From Candidatus Halomonas stercoripullorum (GTDB lineage: Bacteria > Pseudomonadota > Gammaproteobacteria > Pseudomonadales > Halomonadaceae), in assembly GCA_019114645.1 (NCBI GenBank), contig DXFC01000173.1:1-8529 (forward strand): 8,529 nt of DNA, written 5' to 3'. The position numbers were made by a program, and so were the translations under genes. Shown piece after piece: positions 1 through 7,039 of the stretch (its first letter is position 1; every line of letters begins with the position of its first letter). The notes below the pieces were generated by a model. It did not search any database. It saw nothing but the letters and a program-made list of their open reading frames with translations, and was not told where the DNA came from.

Positions 1-426
1 ACTCATTACATTGGGTACCGGTACTCGCCCTGAGCCGAAGGTAAAACTAATGGCTCCCACTTCACATACTTCGCCACAACTTTTGCAGTACACGCCTTTA
101 ATACCAAGACACTCCTGACCAATATTCGCGACGTGGTGCCACGGCACGGCCCCCTGACTCTTACCAAGCGCAGCAAGAGCGCCCTCGGGGCAACTATCAA
201 CACAAGCCTGGCAAAAGGTGCACTCACCGCGGGAAAAGTCGATCTTGGGATAGCCCCCGTCCCCCCGCGAGATTATCTGCGTTTCACAGGCTCCCTGACA
301 TTCACCGCAGCGCGTACAAAGCTGGAGAAACAACGCCTCCGACACAGCCCAAGGCGGACGCAGAGCCCGCTCATGCCGCAGGCTTCCTTTCAGTAATGCG
401 CGTCGTGAAACGTCAATCGACTCCAT
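1..426 (-). CDS. napF: NapF, ferredoxin-type iron-sulfur protein of the periplasmic nitrate reductase system (3' end beyond the window)
   Basis: This is the first 142 residues of NapF, read from an ATG at 426. A GGAG ribosome site lies six bases upstream. NapF is a cytoplasmic [4Fe-4S] protein thought to help mature or supply electrons to the catalytic subunit NapA. Cysteine clusters are clear: C37-x2-C40-x2-C43-x3-C47, then C69-x2-C72-x2-C75-x3-C79-Pro, then C106, C114, C117 and C121. The basic, RPPW-containing N-terminus matches the E. coli protein, which has 164 residues. About 20 residues, including the expected last cluster, are therefore outside the window. It follows napE on the same strand after 71 bases. 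The N-terminal SRRALLKG resembles a Tat signal, but there is no hydrophobic stretch after it and the protein is expected to stay in the cytoplasm. The remaining nap genes (typically D, A, B, C) should lie to the left; this is inferred. Confidence 0.93.
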   Translation of the reverse strand, partial: MESIDVSRRALLKGSLRHERALRPPWAVSEALFLQLCTRCGECQGACETQIISRGDGGYPKIDFSRGECTFCQACVDSCPEGALAALGKSQGAVPWHHVANIGQECLGIKGVYCKSCGEVCEVGAISFTFGSGRVPVPNVMS

Positions 427-497
427 GTCCCGCTCCACTACCTATTGAAAAGTGATGAGCCCCAACATACTCGTTGATACTGCCAGGCTCGTTTTCA

Positions 498-704
498 TTA
501 CCCTGGGGGGCCGGGAGGCCCGGTGAAAAAAACCTGCGTCATCCAGACAATAAAACCGTATCCCGCGACGATAATGACGGAAAGAATGGGAAACAGGACG
601 ATGGCAAGAAAGAGGAAAACCGCCAACTCTCGGCGCTTTTCTTGGATCTCTCCAGGCGTATTTGGCTGGGGAGGTTTATTCACTTTGTCAATTGAATGTT
701 CCAT
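498..704 (-). CDS. napE: NapE, small membrane protein of the periplasmic nitrate reductase operon
   Basis: A 68-residue single-span membrane protein. Its N-terminal third is hydrophilic and proline-rich. EKRREL at about 22-27 precedes one membrane helix at roughly 28-55, which contains the family pattern FLFLAIVLFPxL and then GYGFIVWM. The tail is glycine/proline-rich and ends GPPGPPG. These features and the size match the NapE/TorE family, whose biochemical role is unknown. Position directly upstream of napF supports the call. I chose the ATG at 704. The frame can be extended to GTG 713 or TTG 716, adding up to four residues, and none of the three has a convincing Shine-Dalgarno sequence. 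An in-frame stop just upstream (726-728) rules out anything longer. It is likely the first gene of a nap operon transcribed leftward from the region around 705-800. Confidence 0.9.
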   Translation of the reverse strand: MEHSIDKVNKPPQPNTPGEIQEKRRELAVFLFLAIVLFPILSVIIVAGYGFIVWMTQVFFTGPPGPPG

Positions 705-720
705 AGGCGGCACCAAAACG

Positions 721-776
721 TGACGTCATGTACTACCGTAGGAAGCAACAGGGAATACTGCAAACCAATAGCAGTA
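721..776. promoter_or_regulatory. Divergent control region between napE and the DUF4142 gene, with three palindromes
   Basis: The roughly 100 bases between the napE start and the plus-strand start at 805 contain three perfect small palindromes. TGACGTCA lies at 721-728. CTAC-C-GTAG lies at 733-741. TACTGC and its complement GCAGTA lie at 756-761 and 771-776 with nine bases between. They are suitably placed to be operators for napE, the plus-strand gene or both. I found no clean FNR (TTGAT-N4-ATCAA) or NarL/NarP 7-2-7 match and no strong -35/-10 pair, so a regulator cannot be named. Confidence 0.35.
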
Positions 777-790
777 AACTTTCACCGCCC

Positions 791-797
791 AAGGAGG
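791..797 (+). promoter_or_regulatory. Strong ribosome binding site of the DUF4142 gene
   Basis: AAGGAGG is a full match to the anti-Shine-Dalgarno core and sits seven bases before the ATG at 805. It fixes that start and suggests efficient translation. Confidence 0.8.
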
Positions 798-804
798 ACG
801 TGAC

Positions 805-1311
805 ATGACGGGACGCTTTGCGCGAATGATGATCATCATCTTGGCGGTCACCGCCGGCATCATGCCAGGAGGAGCCGCCTGGGCTGAACCCAGCCCCACT
901 GACATACAGACGGCCATGCAGGCACTACACGCCCATCAGGCAGAATTGGCCGAGCTGGCTCGTGAACGGGCTGAGCGTGATGAAGTGGCCCAGCTAGCCA
1001 GCACGCTGGAGCGGGACCATGGGCTTCTCAATGAGTGGCTGCACAATGCCCGTGATAATGACGAGATCACGTCAGGACAAGACGACGCCTTGCATGAAAA
1101 CGAAGCCTACACGGCACTACAGGAACTTGAAGGTGCGGCGTTCGATGAGGCCTACCTGGACTACCAGATCGAACTGCATACGGCAGCGATCCACTTCCTT
1201 GAGCAAAACCGCTCCCAGGCTGATGAGCAGCTGGACGAGCTCAACAACCACCTGCTGATTACCCACCAGACACTACTGGTCAATGGTGAGCTGGTCGACT
1301 CGCTGCGCTAG
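805..1311 (+). CDS. Secreted DUF4142 family (ferritin-like helical) protein
   Basis: A 168-residue protein with a Sec signal peptide: a basic start, a hydrophobic core at 8-20, and a probable cleavage after AWA at residue 27. The mature part is almost entirely helical, rich in Glu, Gln, Leu and Ala. It shows DUF4142-like landmarks: VAQLASTLERDHGLLNEWL at 61-79, and a later segment with LEGAAFDEAY (108-117) followed by ELH (123-125). The family is predicted to form a helical bundle related to ferritin-like folds, and no biochemical function is established. The mature protein is short but within what a single domain needs. The start is set by a perfect AAGGAGG. It is divergent from napE and convergent with aroQ, whose stop is 27 bases away. 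An envelope or periplasmic role is inferred only from the signal peptide. Any link to nitrate respiration rests on adjacency alone. Confidence 0.75.
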   Translation: MTGRFARMMIIILAVTAGIMPGGAAWAEPSPTDIQTAMQALHAHQAELAELARERAERDEVAQLASTLERDHGLLNEWLHNARDNDEITSGQDDALHENEAYTALQELEGAAFDEAYLDYQIELHTAAIHFLEQNRSQADEQLDELNNHLLITHQTLLVNGELVDSLR

Positions 1312-1338
1312 CAAAACAGTGACCGTGGTATCTGGGGA

Positions 1339-1782
1339 TCAGCTGCGCTCGGCGGTACGTATCAGCGCCTCCAGCGCAGCCACATAGCCTTGGCTACCGA
1401 GCCCGGCAATCACGCCGTCAGCGCGTAGCGAAACATAGGAGTGGTGACGAAACGCCTCACGCTTGTGTACGTTGGAGAGGTGCACTTCGATCACTTTGCC
1501 GGCAAAGGCGTTGAGGGCGTCGAGAAGCGCCACCGAAGTATGCGTGTAAGCGGCGGGGTTGATGATGATCGCCACGGTACCATCCTCGCGCGCGGCGTGA
1601 ATCGCGTCGATCAGTACCCCTTCATGATTACTCTGCAGCGCCTTGATGTCCCAGCCGTTGAGTGCAGCCTTTTCGTAGAGGGTGGTATTGATGTCTTCGA
1701 GGGTCTCATACCCGTAGATCTCGGGTTCACGGGTTCCCAGCAGGTTGAGATTGGGGCCATGTAACACCAGCACTTTCTTCAT
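1339..1782 (-). CDS. aroQ: Type II 3-dehydroquinate dehydratase
   Basis: A 147-residue protein of the standard length for type II dehydroquinases. These are dodecameric cytosolic enzymes that convert 3-dehydroquinate to 3-dehydroshikimate in the shikimate pathway. Family motifs are intact. HGPNLNLLGTREPEIYG at 8-24 carries the catalytic Arg18 and Tyr23. INPAAYTHTS at 74-83 carries Asn75 and His81. EVHLSN at 99-104 carries His101. Arg108 and Arg112 follow in the substrate-binding region. The start is the ATG at 1782, preceded by AAGAGA about seven bases upstream. The open frame extends further upstream to 2142, but that part only shadows glnE. The ATG lies ten bases after the glnE stop, and its ribosome site overlaps the glnE end, so translation may be coupled. 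In many bacteria aroQ sits with accBC; linkage to glnE is a different arrangement. Confidence 0.96.
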   Translation of the reverse strand: MKKVLVLHGPNLNLLGTREPEIYGYETLEDINTTLYEKAALNGWDIKALQSNHEGVLIDAIHAAREDGTVAIIINPAAYTHTSVALLDALNAFAGKVIEVHLSNVHKREAFRHHSYVSLRADGVIAGLGSQGYVAALEALIRTAERS

Positions 1783-1792
1783 TATAGATCTC

Positions 1793-4783
1793 TTAAACAG
1801 GTGGAGGTTGTGGCTCAAGCAATCGCTGCCACACCGCCATGACAGCCTGACGGTGCGAGTGAAAATCGGCATCCTTGCCATACGCCGCTTCACGGGCCAG
1901 TGAGGCCCGGTGCGCCGCACTGCGCAGGGCCAGATAGGCCTCGCGCAGCTGCCGGCACTCCTCGGCTGGCAGACGCCCACTGCTTTCCAGGGTTTCCAGT
2001 ATGCGGATATTGTCACTCCACTGCAGCAGCCCGGGAGTCGCGTGTCCCATGGAGAGTACCGCGAACTGGCACAAAAACTCGATATCAACCATCCCGCCGG
2101 GATCATGCTTGAGGTCAAACTCTTCGGGGGCGGCTTTGCCACCCAGATGCTGGCGCATCTTGTCGCGCATCTTCAGCACATCTTTGCGCAGTGCGTCTGG
2201 CTCACGCGGACTGCCCAGCACATCTTTGCGTACAGCATCAAAGGCCTGCGCCAGGGGCGAGTGCCCCGCAACGACCCGTGCACGCACCAACGCCTGGTGT
2301 TCCCAGGTCCAGGCCTCGCGCTGCTGGTAGTCGGCAAAGGCATCCAGTGACGTCACCAGCAACCCGGCATTACCTGAAGGACGCAATCGCATGTCCACGT
2401 CATACAGGGTGCCGGCCGGCGTCATGGCGGTCAGCAGATGAATAATGCGCTGTCCCAGCCGGGTAAAAAACAGCGGCGTATCGATGGGCCGCACCCCATC
2501 CGTTTCCGACTGGGGATCGGCAGCATGGATGAAGACCAGATCGAGATCGGAGCCGTAGCCCAGCTCAATGCCGCCCAGCTTGCCATAGCCCACGATAAGA
2601 AACTCCGGTGCGGCACCAGCCCGTGAACCATCCTGGCGCAGCGGGTAGCCATGCTTACGCACCAGGTGTCGCCAGGCCATGGCCAACACCGCTTCGAGCA
2701 CGACCTCGGCAATGAAGGTGAGATAGTCGCTGACTTTCATCAGGTGTCGAGTGCCGGCCACATCGGATGCCGCTACGCGCAGCACATGAGCATGCTTGAA
2801 TACCCGCAGCGCCTCGAGCTGCGCCTCCTCGTCATCCTCGGCAATACGTGCCAACACCTGACGCAATTCATCGGCCAGGCTTGTCTTGTCGGCCGGGGTA
2901 TAGAGGGTTTCCGGCGACAGCAGCTCATCCAGCAGAATGGGATGGCGAGCCAACTGCTCGGCGATCCAGGGGCTGGCAACGCACAAGCGCATGAGATGAC
3001 CCAGTGCTTCGGGGTTTTCACGCAGCAATGCCAGGTAGGCAGTACGCCGTAACACCGCTTCAATCAACGGCAGCACCCGCGCCAGTGCCGTATCGGGTGC
3101 GGCATGCTCCGCCACCGCATCCAGCAGCAGCGGCATCAGCGCCTCAAGACGCTCGTAACCGATCCGCTGCATGCCTTGTACCTGGCGCGACTGGCGCTGC
3201 GCGACCAGGCTTTGGAGTGCTGTCTTGGGCTGCGCAAAACCGGCCTCATCGAGCAGTGCCAAGGCCTCGCTCTCTTCCAGTTCAGCGCACCATAGCGCAC
3301 GCCATTCTTCAAGCGACAGTGCCTGCTCCCCCTCGGCGACGCCGGCTTCATCGAACTCCTCTTCGGGCTCGGCGATAACCGCATCGAAATGCTGGCGTAC
3401 CCGCTCGCGCACCGCATCGAGTTGGGCCATGACGGCTGCCCAATCCGGCAGGTTCATCCCCAGTGCAACACGTGCGCGGTCAATGTCCGCTTCCGGCAGG
3501 CACTGCGTCTGACGGTCGTCCAGCGCCTGTAAAACATGCTCCAGCTCACGCAGAAAGACATAGTCGGGCGCCAGCTCATCGATTACGCGGTGCGGTAACA
3601 AACCGAGTACCGGCAGACGCGCCATCGCCGCCCGCAGCGAGGTGACTTGCAGTTCCGTATTGCGGCCGCCACGGATCAGCTGGAAAGCCTGGACCACGAA
3701 CTCCACCTCGCGAATACCGCCAGAACCGAGCTTGATATTGGCCTGCATACCGCGGCGCTTTACTTCACGGTTGATCAGCGACTTGAGCTCGCGTAGCGAT
3801 TCGATGGCACCGAAGTCGAGATACTTGCGGTAAATGAAGGGCCGCAAACCTTCGAGCAGCTCCTGCCCGGCTGCCAAGTCGCCGGCTACCGGACGCGCCT
3901 TCAGGAGTGCGTAGCGCTCCCACTCCCGCCCCTGATTCTGATAATAAGAGGCAAGCGAGGCAAAGCTGCCTACTAATGGGCCCCCTTCCCCCAACGGACG
4001 CAGGCGCATATCGACCCGAAACACGAAACCGTCGGCAGTTACGGCATCCAGCGCCGCGATCAGCTTCTGCCCCAAGCGGGTGAAATACTCCTGATGCTCG
4101 AGCGACTTGCGTCCGCCCTGGGTCTCACCCTGCTCGGGATAGGCGAAGACCAGATCGATATCCGACGAGAGGTTCAGCTCACCGGCACCCAGCTTGCCCA
4201 TGCCCAGTACCACCAGGCGCTGTTCCTGCCCGTCGGCCCGCTGTGCAGGAGAGCCCCAGCGCGGCGCCAGGTGTCGTTCCAGCCAGCCAAGCGCGCCTTC
4301 CAGGCTCACCTCGGCCAGTTGCGCCACTGCTGCTGCCGTATTCCACATGTCGACACCCGGCGGGCGCACCAGATCGCGCCAGACGATGCCCAGCATGCGC
4401 TTCCGGCGAAAGGTGCGCAGTGCGGCGTGTAGCGCAGCTTCGTCCTCGGCTTCTGCCAGTCGTCGGCCAAGCCAGGCGGTCAGCGCATCGGTACCTGGGG
4501 CTGCGTCCAGCTCCCCTCCGGCAGCAAGCTGTGGTAGCCAATCCGGATGGCGCACCAGCGTATCGAGGGCAAAAGTGGAAACCGTCATGACCCGCGCCAA
4601 GTGCTGGCGCCGGTTGATATCGAGCCCAAGCCAGCTTTGCGTCAGCGACGCCTGGCCATGCAATTCAGCCAGGTTGTCAGCTTGCGCCAGGCTCTTGCTC
4701 AGTCTCCCTTCAGCATGCTTCAAGACCCCCTGCAGCGCAGCGGGAACGGTAGTGGCCGGGAAGAAACCATGGGGAAGAGACAT
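1793..4783 (-). CDS. glnE: Bifunctional glutamine synthetase adenylyltransferase / adenylyl-removing enzyme
   Basis: A 996-residue protein, a little longer than the 946 residues of E. coli GlnE. It attaches AMP to, and removes it from, a tyrosine of glutamine synthetase in response to glutamine and PII, so tuning ammonium assimilation. Two nucleotidyltransferase domains are evident. The N-terminal adenylyl-removing domain has GMGKLGAGELNLSSDIDLVF at 194-213, with Asp208/Asp210, and VDMRLRP at 257-263. The C-terminal adenylyltransferase domain has GYGKLGG at 732-738, GSDLDLVF at 744-751 with Asp746/Asp748, and VDMRLRP at 796-802. Both sets of metal-binding Asp residues are kept, so both activities are probably intact. 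The linker at about 470-500 is strongly acidic. The start at ATG 4783 has AAGG about eight bases upstream. It lies 31 bases after dgkA and 10 before aroQ, suggesting one transcript. Confidence 0.97.
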   Translation of the reverse strand: MSLPHGFFPATTVPAALQGVLKHAEGRLSKSLAQADNLAELHGQASLTQSWLGLDINRRQHLARVMTVSTFALDTLVRHPDWLPQLAAGGELDAAPGTDALTAWLGRRLAEAEDEAALHAALRTFRRKRMLGIVWRDLVRPPGVDMWNTAAAVAQLAEVSLEGALGWLERHLAPRWGSPAQRADGQEQRLVVLGMGKLGAGELNLSSDIDLVFAYPEQGETQGGRKSLEHQEYFTRLGQKLIAALDAVTADGFVFRVDMRLRPLGEGGPLVGSFASLASYYQNQGREWERYALLKARPVAGDLAAGQELLEGLRPFIYRKYLDFGAIESLRELKSLINREVKRRGMQANIKLGSGGIREVEFVVQAFQLIRGGRNTELQVTSLRAAMARLPVLGLLPHRVIDELAPDYVFLRELEHVLQALDDRQTQCLPEADIDRARVALGMNLPDWAAVMAQLDAVRERVRQHFDAVIAEPEEEFDEAGVAEGEQALSLEEWRALWCAELEESEALALLDEAGFAQPKTALQSLVAQRQSRQVQGMQRIGYERLEALMPLLLDAVAEHAAPDTALARVLPLIEAVLRRTAYLALLRENPEALGHLMRLCVASPWIAEQLARHPILLDELLSPETLYTPADKTSLADELRQVLARIAEDDEEAQLEALRVFKHAHVLRVAASDVAGTRHLMKVSDYLTFIAEVVLEAVLAMAWRHLVRKHGYPLRQDGSRAGAAPEFLIVGYGKLGGIELGYGSDLDLVFIHAADPQSETDGVRPIDTPLFFTRLGQRIIHLLTAMTPAGTLYDVDMRLRPSGNAGLLVTSLDAFADYQQREAWTWEHQALVRARVVAGHSPLAQAFDAVRKDVLGSPREPDALRKDVLKMRDKMRQHLGGKAAPEEFDLKHDPGGMVDIEFLCQFAVLSMGHATPGLLQWSDNIRILETLESSGRLPAEECRQLREAYLALRSAAHRASLAREAAYGKDADFHSHRQAVMAVWQRLLEPQPPPV

Positions 4784-4814
4784 GCGGGCACGCCTTGAAA
4801 GCTCGGCTAACCAC

Positions 4815-5186
4815 TCAAGCCATAAATTTTTGCCAGGCGAGCAGACTCCAGGTCAGACCCGCCGCCGCCAATGCCAGCATCACCGCCGCCGAGCCGATAT
4901 CCTTGGCCCGCCCCGATAACTCGTGATACTCGGGACCGATACGGTCGACCACAGTTTCGATGGCACTGTTAAGCAACTCCACAACAAGCACCAGGAGGCA
5001 GCTGCCCAGCAACAGTATCCACTCCACCGGCTCCGAGCCGATCCAGAGTGCCAGCAGAAACAACGGTGCGCACAGCGCCAGCTCCTGCCGGAACGCCGTT
5101 TCATGGCGTGCCGCTGCCTTAAGCCCCCTGATTGAGTAACCGGTTGCATCAATCAGGTGCCGCCACCCCTTGCGTGCTGGCTTCAT
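4815..5186 (-). CDS. dgkA: Diacylglycerol kinase DgkA
   Basis: A 123-residue inner-membrane enzyme, almost the same length as E. coli DgkA (122). It phosphorylates diacylglycerol released during membrane-derived oligosaccharide or lipid A modification, returning phosphatidic acid to phospholipid synthesis. Signature residues are present: Glu29 in HETAFRQE (28-35), and the block VELLNSAIETVVDR (69-82) with Glu70, Asn73 and Glu77. EYHELSGRAKD then follows. Three hydrophobic spans are visible at roughly 37-50, 56-72 and the last 25 residues. I chose ATG 5186 because AAGGA lies about ten bases upstream and the length then fits the family. A TTG at 5204 in the same frame would add six residues. 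It starts 24 bases after the dacB stop. Both act on the cell envelope, which makes co-expression plausible. Confidence 0.96.
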   Translation of the reverse strand: MKPARKGWRHLIDATGYSIRGLKAAARHETAFRQELALCAPLFLLALWIGSEPVEWILLLGSCLLVLVVELLNSAIETVVDRIGPEYHELSGRAKDIGSAAVMLALAAAGLTWSLLAWQKFMA

Positions 5187-5210
5187 CGTCTTGCCGTCCT
5201 TCAAGAAAGG

Positions 5211-6671
5211 TCAGTTATTCTCGATCATTCGCGTCATGTCCAGCGCCAGTGGATCGAGCACCTGGGCCCAGTTGAGCCAGGGTGTGGAGGAGGTACCGTT
5301 AACCATGACCGTGAAGACTCCCCAGCGCCCCGAGTCGGTGCGGAAGTAGCCGCTCAAGGCGCGTACGGCGTAGGGCTGGTTGAGCGTTCCGGTCTTGAGC
5401 ATGACATGATCCTGGAACAGCTCGGAACCGCGACGAATAAAACGTGACACCCCATTGGCCGGCGACTGAAATCCGGCGACGAAACTGGGAAACAGCGCCG
5501 CACGATGGAACATGCTCTCCAGCAGCACGTTGGCACCCTGCGCCGAGGTGCGGTTCTCGGTGGTCAGGCCACTGCCACTGAGCAGCACGACCGGGCCATG
5601 ATCAGGCAAGCCCTCCACATATGCCTGCAGTGCCTCGCCAGCCTGCATCAGGCTGCCGCGAGGTGCATCGACCAGTCCCAGCGCGAGCACGTCGGACATG
5701 AAATTATTGGAGTAATTCATGATCCGCAACAACTGTTCCTGCAGCGGTCTGCCATCCACCTCTGCCAGGGTACGCGCCGATACTGCGGGAGGCTCGGTGG
5801 TAACGGCATAGCCTTGCGCAACGCCGATTCCCGCCAGCTCCAGCATGGCCATCAGCGTACGTGCTGTCTGGCGCGCGGGATCACTGCTGGCCCGGTATAC
5901 ATCACGGGGAGCACTGCCCAACGCGACATGGCCATGCAAAATCATCACATCGCCATTATCTCCCGTGACCCGCTCGGCACTATATTCCGTACCTGCATTC
6001 GCTGCGCGTGTCTCAATACGGTTGTCGATATCCACGATCAAGCCTTGGCTGTCACAGCTGGTGACACGCGCAGGCTCGCCAGCTGCCCAACCGGGCGCCA
6101 CGTTGACACACCAGTTGCCTAGATTGACCCCCGCCGAGGTGAGCAGCGCACTATAGCTGTTAGCGGTACGTGAGCGAGCCTCACAACGATCCGTAGTGAT
6201 GCACTCCACCGGACCGAAACGCCACTGGCTGACAATCAGGCGCCCCTCCACTTCACGCACACCGGCCTGATACAGGCGCTGTGCCAGCCGCCACAAGTCC
6301 TCGGTGACCAGCGCCGGGTCACCGCTACCATCAAATATCAGGTCGCCCCGCAAAACACCGTCGGACGCCAGCTCGGCGGTACTGACCAGTGGCGTCGTGA
6401 AACGGTGCTGTGGCCCCCAGCGATGCAGGGCGGCTGCCGCCAGGTAGGCCTTGGTCACCGAGGCCGGTGAGAGCAGGCGCTCCGGCTCGATAGCCCCGAG
6501 CACCACACCGGCTCGCTCTCCATCCCCCAGCAGCCTGGCCTCGGCACTGACCCGAAATCCCCGCTCCGTCAACGTCGATAGCTCGGCAAAGCCCGACGCC
6601 CAGGCACCTGAAGGGACCAGCAACATACCGCAAAGCAGCCAGTAGCGAAGTCTGTAAAAAACGCTCGACAT
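5211..6671 (-). CDS. dacB: D-alanyl-D-alanine carboxypeptidase/endopeptidase, PBP4 (peptidase family S13)
   Basis: A 486-residue periplasmic penicillin-binding protein, close to E. coli PBP4 (477). Such enzymes remove the terminal D-Ala of peptidoglycan stem peptides and cut peptide cross-links. All three active-site motifs are present: SVTK at 71-74 with nucleophile Ser71, SNN at 321-323, and KTG at 426-428. The large insertion between the first two motifs is typical of class C enzymes. A Sec signal peptide covers about residues 1-25 (hydrophobic 11-20, AWA before the cut). I chose ATG 6671, not the upstream start at 6713, because AGGA lies seven bases before it and the signal peptide then begins correctly. 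Four cysteines at 157, 163, 188 and 206 fall in the insertion and could form disulfides. It follows the SMR gene by 38 bases and precedes dgkA. Confidence 0.95.
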   Translation of the reverse strand: MSSVFYRLRYWLLCGMLLVPSGAWASGFAELSTLTERGFRVSAEARLLGDGERAGVVLGAIEPERLLSPASVTKAYLAAAALHRWGPQHRFTTPLVSTAELASDGVLRGDLIFDGSGDPALVTEDLWRLAQRLYQAGVREVEGRLIVSQWRFGPVECITTDRCEARSRTANSYSALLTSAGVNLGNWCVNVAPGWAAGEPARVTSCDSQGLIVDIDNRIETRAANAGTEYSAERVTGDNGDVMILHGHVALGSAPRDVYRASSDPARQTARTLMAMLELAGIGVAQGYAVTTEPPAVSARTLAEVDGRPLQEQLLRIMNYSNNFMSDVLALGLVDAPRGSLMQAGEALQAYVEGLPDHGPVVLLSGSGLTTENRTSAQGANVLLESMFHRAALFPSFVAGFQSPANGVSRFIRRGSELFQDHVMLKTGTLNQPYAVRALSGYFRTDSGRWGVFTVMVNGTSSTPWLNWAQVLDPLALDMTRMIENN

Positions 6672-6709
6672 CGTTGAATCCTGCCCCGACAAAAACAAAA
6701 CGAAACGCC

Positions 6710-7039
6710 TCAATGGACTGCTACCCGGGAAAACAGCTGGATCACCACCACACCGGTTACGATCAGGGCAATCCCCAGCACAGCTGGCGGGTCAGGCCGC
6801 TGGCCATATACCAGCAACGCCACCAGCGTCACCAGTACGATACCCATCCCGGCCCAGATCGCATAGGCGACACCCACCGGCAGCGTACGCAACACCAATG
6901 ACAACAAATAAAATGCGATGCCGTAGCCAATCACAACAATCAGGGTTGGGCCAGGCCGGGTAAAACCCTCGGTCGCCTTGAGCGCGCTGGTGCCGATCAC
7001 TTCCGCCACAATGGCCAGCGCCAGATAGACAAACGCCAT
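6710..7039 (-). CDS. Small multidrug resistance (SMR) exporter, EmrE/QacE type
   Basis: A 109-residue inner-membrane protein with four predicted helices, the size of EmrE (110). These proteins work as dimers that exchange protons for lipophilic cations such as quaternary ammonium compounds. The proton- and drug-binding glutamate is Glu13 in AEVIGT (12-17). EGFTR follows at 24-28. The third helix has GVAYAIWAGMGIVL at 56-69, with Tyr59 and Trp62 matching the EmrE binding-site aromatics. GQRPDPPA (79-86) follows in the loop before helix 4. By eye it is much closer to EmrE/QacE than to SugE/Gdx guanidine exporters, but substrate is not proven. ATG 7039 overlaps the preceding methyltransferase stop as TGATG, and AGGAGG lies four bases upstream inside that gene, so translational coupling is likely. 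An upstream in-frame extension to 7093 only shadows the methyltransferase. Confidence 0.93.
   Translation of the reverse strand: MAFVYLALAIVAEVIGTSALKATEGFTRPGPTLIVVIGYGIAFYLLSLVLRTLPVGVAYAIWAGMGIVLVTLVALLVYGQRPDPPAVLGIALIVTGVVVIQLFSRVAVH

Noticed and set aside
370..426. A Tat signal peptide on NapF (SRRALLKG)
   Set aside because: No hydrophobic segment follows the arginine pair, and NapF proteins with a similar N-terminus are cytoplasmic.
508..523. A GC-rich hairpin (CCGGG-AGG-CCCGG) near the napE stop, considered as a terminator
   Set aside because: It lies within the coding sequence for the GPPGPPG tail and is not followed by a T-run on the minus strand. napF continues downstream, so termination here is unlikely.
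1312..1338. A shared terminator between the convergent DUF4142 gene and aroQ
   Set aside because: Only 27 bases separate the stops, and I could not find a GC-rich stem with a T-run on either strand there.
1783..2142. An N-terminal extension of aroQ by 120 codons
   Set aside because: The extension runs through the 3' end of glnE in another frame. The ATG at 1782 gives the standard family length and has a ribosome site.
1910..2350. Overlapping plus-strand open frames opposite the glnE 3' half
   Set aside because: They are antisense to the adenylyltransferase domain of GlnE and have no domain-like composition or ribosome site.
4194..4919. A 241-codon open frame on the plus strand opposite glnE and dgkA
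   Set aside because: It is antisense to two confidently identified genes, has a Ser/Ala/Arg-rich low-quality composition and no ribosome site. It is a by-product of GC-rich codon use.
5505..6122. A 205-codon open frame on the plus strand opposite dacB
   Set aside because: It lies wholly antisense to dacB, which has all three penicillin-binding motifs. The translated sequence is His/Gln/Cys-rich without recognisable domains.
6610..6671. A lipoprotein signal on DacB (Cys14 in the signal peptide)
   Set aside because: The residue before the Cys is Leu, which does not fit a lipobox, while a normal AWA signal peptidase I site follows at residue 25.
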